Shown piece by piece: positions 58,172 to 64,000 of a stretch of DNA of 64,000 bases (position 1 is the first letter of the stretch; every line of letters starts with the position of its first letter). The notes beneath the pieces are model-generated. The model saw only the letters and a list, made by a program, of their open reading frames with translations, had not been told where the DNA came from and did no database searches. This stretch comes from Bipolaris cookei (lineage: Eukaryota > Ascomycota > Dothideomycetes > Pleosporales > Pleosporaceae): contig NRSV01000030.1 in the NCBI GenBank assembly GCA_002286855.1, positions 124,001-188,000 of the forward strand, in the 5' to 3' direction. Position numbers and translations under genes: made by a program.

Positions 58172-59435
58172 ATGGCTCAGAGAATGCTTCTTCGTGCAAG
58201 TGGCCCACGCCGAGCCTGTGGCTTCACCCGCTCTTTTAGTACTGTTCTCGACACGCCTGTAGATCCTGGCACTCAGCAAATACGCCTAGCGACTCCGCGA
58301 ACGACGGTGTTTGAGAATGCCCTCAATGCAAAGGCACCGCGGACAAACTGGACAAAGGATGAGATTTCAGAGATATACAACACTTCGCTCATTGACCTCA
58401 CCTATGCTTCTGTAGGTCACATTGCTCTTGTCCAGCGACATGCCCCTCTCATCAGTGTAATAGGCCTCAGTACACCGTCGATTCCATGACCCCGCGGCCA
58501 TTCAAATGTGTACCCTCTTCAACATCAAGACGGGCGGCTGCAGTGAAGACTGTTCCTACTGCGCCCAGTCGACTCGATACGACACTGGGCTCAAAGCCAC
58601 AAAGCTCAGCTCTGTCGAATCCGTTCTCGAAGCTGCACGTACTGCAAAAGAAAACGGCAGCTCGAGATTCTGCATGGGGGCCGCATGGAGAGACATGAGG
58701 GGCCGCAAGACGAACCTCAAGAACATCAAAGAGATGATCAAGGGTGTGCGTGGCATGGGCATGGAAGCATGCGTGACGCTGGGCATGGTCGACGCTGCTC
58801 AAGCAAAAGAACTGAAAGATGCAGGCTTGACTGCCTACAATCACAATGTCGACACGAGCCGTGAGCACTACCCTAGCGTCATCACCACACGTACGTACGA
58901 CGAGCGACTCAACACTATCAAGAATGTCCAGGAAGCTGGTATTCACGTATGCACCGGTGGCATTCTTGGTCTTGGAGAAAAAGCGCGTGACCACGTCGGT
59001 CTCATCCACACGGTAGCCACACTACCAGCCCATCCCGAGTCCTTCCCCGTCAACGCCCTGGTCCCCATCAAAGGTACTCCACTAGGAGAAACCCAGGCCA
59101 TTTCTTTCGATGCCATCCTCAGAACCATTGCCACTGCAAGACTCGTGCTTCCCACCACCATTATCCGCCTCGCTGCTGGCCGCCACACCATGCGTGAGGA
59201 GAAGCAGATTCTGTGCTTCCAGGCTGGCGCCAACGCCGTTTTCACTGGCGAGAAGATGCTCACGACGGCGTGTAATGGTTGGGAAGAGGACAAGGCTATG
59301 TTTGAGAGGTGGGGACTTAGGCCGATGAAGATGGAGGAGACGATTGGTGAGAAGCGAAAAGTGCCTGGGCAGGTCGAGGCGGAGGCTGTTGTTGCGGTTG
59401 CGGAGGCGGAGGCTACGGTGCAGGCACTTGCTTGA
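58172..59435 (+). CDS. bioB: Biotin synthase
   Basis: Exons 58172-58411 and 58464-59435; 403 residues. BioB is a radical-SAM enzyme that inserts sulfur into dethiobiotin to make biotin, the last step of the pathway. The radical cluster motif CxxxCxxC is C106, C110, C113 (GGCSEDCSYC). The intron (52 nt, GTAGGT...TAATAG) joins LTYASA to SVHRRFHDP, restoring the conserved entry of the barrel. Further marks are YNHNVDTS, ICTGG-like VCTGGILGLGE and PINALVPI-like VNALVPIKGTPL. The N-terminus (MAQRMLLRASGPRRACGFTR) is a good mitochondrial presequence. An Ala/Glu/Val-rich tail extends past the usual end. First of three clustered biotin genes. Confidence 0.97.
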
Positions 59436-59562
59436 GGGGCGATAGTGGATTTATGTAGATGCAGTGTGTAGGTTCATGGGACGATGACCTTTTCGATATG
59501 CTGCTGAAGCCCAATTCATGTCGTGTAACTTGTATATAATGATCAAGATATGCCTCCTGTGT
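59436..59562. other. Shared 3' gap between bioB and bioF
   Basis: Only 127 nt separate the two convergent stop codons, so their 3' UTRs probably overlap. Confidence 0.7.
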
Positions 59563-60876
59563 TTAGAGTCTTGCTCTCTTTGATGTATCGAGGGGTTCGT
59601 GTTGTGTACTCTCTTCCGCTTGACTTTCACACCATCTCTTGAGCGCCAATACTAGTTTCTCGATCTCTGCCACTGTGTTCCCCGCATGCAGGCATATTCT
59701 GACTCTTTCTGTGCCGGCAGGTACGGTCGGTGACACGACGGCTCGTACCATCATGCCTTGCTCTTGCAGTGAGCTAGCAAGTGCTTTTGGATTCACCAAC
59801 TGCACTGCGAAGATAGGCGAGCTGGGGCACACTGACGGGATCTTCAGTAGGCGGCGCGCATGACTAGAGGTTTTCTGAAGGTCCTCAAGCCTCGTGTAAA
59901 GCGTCCGGATGAGGTCATGGAGATGAGCCTGCAGCGCCTCGCTCTGTCCAGACTGAAGCAGAGAGTAAGACGACTGGATAAGAGCGAGTGACGGATACGA
60001 AAGAAAAGTCGTGTAAATCAGCGGTCGCGCATAATTAATTAGATAATTTCGCAACGTATGCGACCCCAGAAGAATAGCTACAATATCATTCAGCAATCCC
60101 CTCTCAACCCCCTCGAACCGCTCCAAGAACTTACCTCCATTCCCCGCCAACGCCTTCCCAAACGTATGCAACCTCGCAAACACCCTTGCCTCCAACCCCA
60201 ACTCACTCACCAGCCCCCGGCCCCTCGGTCCAAGTACCCCCGTCGCATGCGCCTCATCGACAACAACATACACCTTCTCCCTTCCCAGCACCTCCTCCGA
60301 CACACCCACCATCTCCCGCAACGGCGCCACATCCCCATCCATGCTATACACCGACTCCACCGCAACAAAAACATTGCACTTCCCCCCCCTCTCCCTCTCC
60401 CCCTCCAACACGCCCCTCAGCGCTTCAACGCTATTGTGAGCGAAGGCTATCCTGCGTGTCGCTCTAGAAAGCCTCATCCCATCATGCACACTTGCATGCA
60501 CCAACTCATCATACACCACCACATCCCCCTTCTGCGGCACCGCCGCAAAGAATCCCGCATTAGCATCAAATCCGCTGTTGAATAGCAACCCGGCTTCCGA
60601 CCCGTGAAACAACGCGATGCTTTGCTCGAGGGCCTTGGCGAAGGAAGAGTTGCCGTCGAGGAGGCGCGAGCCCCCACTGCCGAGGGGTTGGTGGGGGAGC
60701 AGGGAGAGGAATTGGGATTTTAGGGCAGAAGAGGTGGATAGGGAGAGGAAGTCGTTGGAGGAGAAGTCAGTTTGGGAGGAGAGGGGGAGGGTGAGGGTGC
60801 GGAGGGTGGAGGTTGAGAGGCGGCGGGATAGGTGGGTTTGGAGGGTTTTTTCTAGGGGGGTTGATGGGTTGGGCAT
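59563..60876 (-). CDS. bioF: 8-amino-7-oxononanoate (KAPA) synthase
   Basis: Exons 60876-60135 and 60077-59563; 418 residues. This PLP enzyme condenses pimeloyl thioester with alanine to make KAPA, the entry to the biotin rings. Marks: FSSNDFLSL, LGSGGSRLLDGNS, NSGFDANAGF, VVVDEAHATGVLGPRG, and the PLP lysine K241 in HTFGKALAGNGA. The 57-nt intron (GTAAGT...TTGTAG) is a multiple of three without stops, and would insert 19 foreign residues right after the active-site loop if kept; splicing gives NGAILLGSHTLRNYLINYARPLIYTT, which fits the family. The frame extends upstream of the chosen MPNPSTPLEK, but that is Lys/Arg-Glu leader. Divergent from bioDA. Confidence 0.95.
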   Translation of the reverse strand: MPNPSTPLEKTLQTHLSRRLSTSTLRTLTLPLSSQTDFSSNDFLSLSTSSALKSQFLSLLPHQPLGSGGSRLLDGNSSFAKALEQSIALFHGSEAGLLFNSGFDANAGFFAAVPQKGDVVVYDELVHASVHDGMRLSRATRRIAFAHNSVEALRGVLEGERERGGKCNVFVAVESVYSMDGDVAPLREMVGVSEEVLGREKVYVVVDEAHATGVLGPRGRGLVSELGLEARVFARLHTFGKALAGNGGKFLERFEGVERGLLNDIVAILLGSHTLRNYLINYARPLIYTTFLSYPSLALIQSSYSLLQSGQSEALQAHLHDLIRTLYTRLEDLQKTSSHARRLLKIPSVCPSSPIFAVQLVNPKALASSLQEQGMMVRAVVSPTVPAGTERVRICLHAGNTVAEIEKLVLALKRWCESQAEESTQHEPLDTSKRARL

Positions 60877-61397
60877 TTTTCTCTCTCTCTCTCTTTTTTT
60901 TCCCTTTTCTTCTATGGTTATGGAATGGTACTGAAGTTGTGGGATTAGACGGGCACGCAATTAGGTAGTCGACGACCTCTGTCTTTCTAGAGAGACGCGT
61001 GAGAACGACGGAGACGCAGAGCGTGGGGTGTTTTTTGAGCCGCGAATTTCCGTTGAAAGAGAAAACAGAATGAGTGCTTCGGGGGTATTCTCTAGTCATC
61101 AATTAGCTCAAAAAGTACTTTGGGCAATATACGCTTTCCACTTGCATGCTACGTGCATATGCGGGTGCGGGTGATTTTGATTTGACTAATTCGATTTGTA
61201 CAGGTACCTGGGGGCGGCGGGTTCGGTTCGGAGGACAAAGTCCCCTCAACATTGCTGGCTATTACGTTAACTAATTAGCGCAGCTCCCTCTTCTTCCTTT
61301 CTGCTGCCCCTGCTGCAATTGAGGCTTTTTCCTGATGAGAGATCTCGTGTGCAGTTGGGAATTTTGATCACCTTGATTGGTGCTGAGAAAGAGCAGG
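60877..61397. promoter_or_regulatory. Divergent promoter between bioF and bioDA
   Basis: A 521-nt gap lies between two opposite biotin start codons and must hold both promoters, a natural place for joint control. A pyrimidine run (CT)n lies immediately upstream of bioF on its coding strand's leader. No operator is claimed. Confidence 0.55.
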
Positions 61398-63954
61398 ATG
61401 GCTAGGGTTCCAGGCGGACTGTGGAAGAGACTCGTTGCGGTGCAGGTTTATGGGGCTAACACGGGAGTTGGAAAGACGGTGTTTTCGACGCTGCTTGGTG
61501 CGCATTTTACGAGGAGAGTGGGCAGGACGAGGTGGAGGGTACAATATATTAAGCCTGTTTCCACAGGGCCTGCGGATGAGGCTGATGATAGGTGAGATTG
61601 CTGCTGCTTGTCGGCTTCGGACTGCAATTATGGCTGATGGAGATAGTTATGTGCAAAAGTACAGCGGAAGAAGTGTTTCGACGCTGTTCAAGTTCAACGA
61701 GGCTGTTAGTCCGCATGTTGCGGCAAGAGGTGCAGACTTGATTGTAAGGTTTTCTGCCGAGTCTGCTGGCCGCTCTTGCTGATCGGCCTAGCCTAGCGAT
61801 GAGCTCATCAGTCAGACGGTCTTCAAGACAATCCAGCAGGAAGCGAAAGCAGTATCTAGGGAGAAAGATGCAATGGGTCTTGCCGTGATTGAAACCGCTG
61901 GGGGTGTGCTCAGTCCAGGACCTTCGGGTACTCCGCAGGCTGACATCTTCCGTCCGCTACGACTCCCCTCGGTACTAGTCGGCGACCACCGCCTAGGTGG
62001 TATTGCATCGACGATATCTGCTGTAGAATCTCTGGTCTTAAGAGGCTATGACATCGATGCCGTCGTGTGTTTCAACGACCGGAGTAAGTATGAGAATGCT
62101 GAGTACCTGCAAGATTACTTCAACAACTTGGGCATTGCGGCATTTATCTTGCCATGGATCCCGAATATGCAGGGCATTGTGGCGGGCACAAAGAAGGAAA
62201 CGGATTTGATGCATGGTTACTACAACTCTCAGAGTGGCAAGGAGCCAATTGACCAAGTTGCTACCAGGCTGCTCAGTCGCCACAGCAAACGACTCGAAAA
62301 TCTGAGTACCATGGCCTCGCGAACTGACGAAGCCATCTGGCATCCCTTTACGCAGCACAAGCACTTGAAAAGTGCCGATGACATATTAGTCTTTGACTCC
62401 GCATACGGCGATTACTTCCAAGTCAAGCAAACTGGTGAAACATCAGCAACCCACGATGACTGTTCGGCGCTGTACCCGGCATTTGATGGCTCCGCCTCAT
62501 GGTGGACTCAGGGGCTCGGTCATGGAAATCCCCGTCTTGCTCTGGAAGCAGCACATGCCGCGGGAAGATATGGTCACGTCATGTTTGCCGGAGCCACCCA
62601 CGAGCCCGCTCTCGTGCTTGCAGAAAAGATGTTGAACGACTCACAGAATCCGCGTTTCAAAAAAATATTTTACACTGACAATGGGAGTACGGCGACTGAA
62701 GTTGGTATCAAGATGGCACTTAGGGCAGCTAGCAAGTATTATGAATGGGACAGCAGTAAAGAGAATATTGGCGTCATCGGCCTCAAGGGAAGCTACCACG
62801 GCGACACGATTGGTGCCATGGACGCATCTGAGCCGTGTGTTTTCAACGAAAAAGTAGACTGGTACCGTGGCCGAGGCTTCTGGTTCGATTTCCCTACTTT
62901 TAAACTCAAAAACGGCCAGTGGATTGTTGAGCCCCCCGAGAACATGGAGACCGAACTCGGACCTACACAGTACTTTGAAACACAAGATGCCATCTTCGAT
63001 TTGGCCGCGAGAGGCCAGTCTGAGCGCTATGAAGCGTATATTGAGAAGACGCTGGGTGAGCTAGTGAAGAAGCAGGGGAAAAAGTTTGGTGCGTTGGTTA
63101 TGGAGCCTGTTGTTCTGGGAGCGGGAGGCATGCTCTTTGTTGATCCGCTCTTCCAGCAAACTCTCGTCCGTGTCGTGCGCCATTACGACTTCAGCAATGA
63201 GTCTCGAGCTCACCGAGTCCCGGCTGAGAACGATGTCGCTTGGTCTGGACTACCTGTCATGTTCGATGAAGTATTCACTGGTCTATACCGTCTAGGCCGC
63301 TTCTCATCCGCATCGTTCCTCCAGACGCATCCCGATATCAGTGTCAACGCGAAGTTACTTACAGGCGGTCTTCTTCCTCTTTCCGTTACATTGGCGAGTC
63401 AGTCTATTTTCGACGCTTTTTGGGGCGACGAAAAGGCAGAGGCTTTGTTGCATGGACATAGCTACACTGCGCATGCGGTGGGATGTCATGTTGCTAATAC
63501 TAGTCTGCAAGCAATGCAGGACGCGAGCGTTGGCGATGAGTGGAAGCAGTACAAGAAGCAATGGAGCGGTTCTAACAATGACAGCATCGCTTCCTGGAGC
63601 ATGTGGTCCAAGGACTTTGTTGAAGATCTATCTCGGCACGAGCAAGTTGATCATGTGAATGCGCTGGGCTCCGTTCTTGCCGTGTCGCTTGTCGATGGAC
63701 ACGGGTCAGGTACGTATTACGCTGACTCTGTTCTACTTCTTACCTAATGCAATGTAGGATATACTTCTGCTGCTGCAGTGGGACTTCGCGATGAGCTATT
63801 GCGAGGTAACCCTGAAGCACCGCAAGTCCAAATTCATTCGCGTATCTTGGGTAATGTTATTTACCTCATGGCAGGTATGCTGACGACAAGACGGCATTTG
63901 GAAGATGTTGAGAAGGCTTTTATAGAAAAGTTGCGTATAAGTAGTGCGAAGTAG
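61398..63954 (+). CDS. bioDA: Bifunctional dethiobiotin synthetase / DAPA aminotransferase
   Basis: Exons 61398-61591, 61647-61743, 61792-63709 and 63758-63954; 801 residues. One chain does two consecutive steps: KAPA to DAPA (BioA half) and DAPA to dethiobiotin (BioD half). BioD lies at residues 1-about 320: P-loop GANTGVGKT (19-27), IKPVSTG, and IETAGGVLSPGPSGTPQAD. BioA follows: WHPFTQHK, GSYHGDTIGAMD, FDEVFTGLYRLG, PLP lysine K618 in NAKLLTGGLLPL, and HGHSYTAHAVGCHVAN. The fusion order (BioD first) matches that of fungi and plants. Intron 2 uses donor GTAAGG; an alternative GTGCAG 13 nt earlier breaks frame. A mitochondrial presequence is not obvious. Ends 46 nt from the window edge. Confidence 0.95.
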
Positions 63955-64000
63955 GGAGTACTATTCAGGTTTACCTGCTCGCAAATTTCCGTGTCTCATG

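Overview
This is a eukaryotic, filamentous ascomycete window (Pezizomycotina; Dothideomycetes/Pleosporales is my best guess from overall look, not proven). The evidence is genes on both strands broken by many short GT-AG introns (about 45-110 nt, often with CTAAC/CTGA-like branch sites), single-gene transcription units, a fungal-type catalase-peroxidase, a SAT4-type seven-helix protein, a CE5 cutinase-like esterase, DUF3500 and DUF7704 families, and a fused BioD-BioA biotin enzyme. I see no operons, CRISPR arrays, rRNA, convincing tRNA or recognisable transposon.

Layout: 1-2030 catalase-peroxidase (5' end cut by the window edge); 2684-5150 tail-anchored CBM48 (AMPK-type glycogen-binding) protein; 7069-8664 seven-helix SAT4/rhodopsin-like membrane protein; 8820-10051 mitochondrial OMA1 protease; 10743-11767 secreted cutinase-like esterase; 12533-13904 DUF3500 protein; 15222-16614 FAD monooxygenase, convergent with an MFS transporter (16792-18404); a 3-kb gene-free stretch; 21430-22029 small putative mitochondrial protein; 22818-25188 amino-acid permease with micro-exons; 26002-27439 orphan propeller-like protein; 28319-29338 CBP3 complex III chaperone; 29875-31329 alpha-arrestin; 32388-33668 mRNA capping guanylyltransferase; 34218-34611 RDS3/PHF5A and 34971-36025 pinin-like protein, divergently paired; 37092-38913 epoxide hydrolase; a 5-kb gene-free stretch with strong purine/pyrimidine strand asymmetry; 43916-44404 DUF7704 membrane protein; 45262-47589 F-box/WD40 protein; 50400-52386 mucin-like single-pass membrane protein; 54129-56325 alpha/beta hydrolase with a charged coiled coil; 56485-57099 small membrane protein; 58172-63954 a complete late biotin pathway (bioB, bioF, bioDA).

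How genes work together: the clearest functional unit is the biotin cluster, whose three genes cover every step from KAPA formation to biotin. A second neighbourhood (32.4-36.0 kb) groups mRNA capping and splicing factors. The FAD hydroxylase and MFS transporter form a candidate two-gene catabolic or detoxification pair. Several genes act in mitochondria (OMA1, CBP3, probably the 151-residue protein, and by its presequence BioB). The most unusual single gene is the tail-anchored CBM48 protein with repeated PLLxHE motifs, a candidate glycogen-to-membrane tether. Exon models were derived by hand from splice consensus, reading frame and family alignment from memory; no database search was possible.
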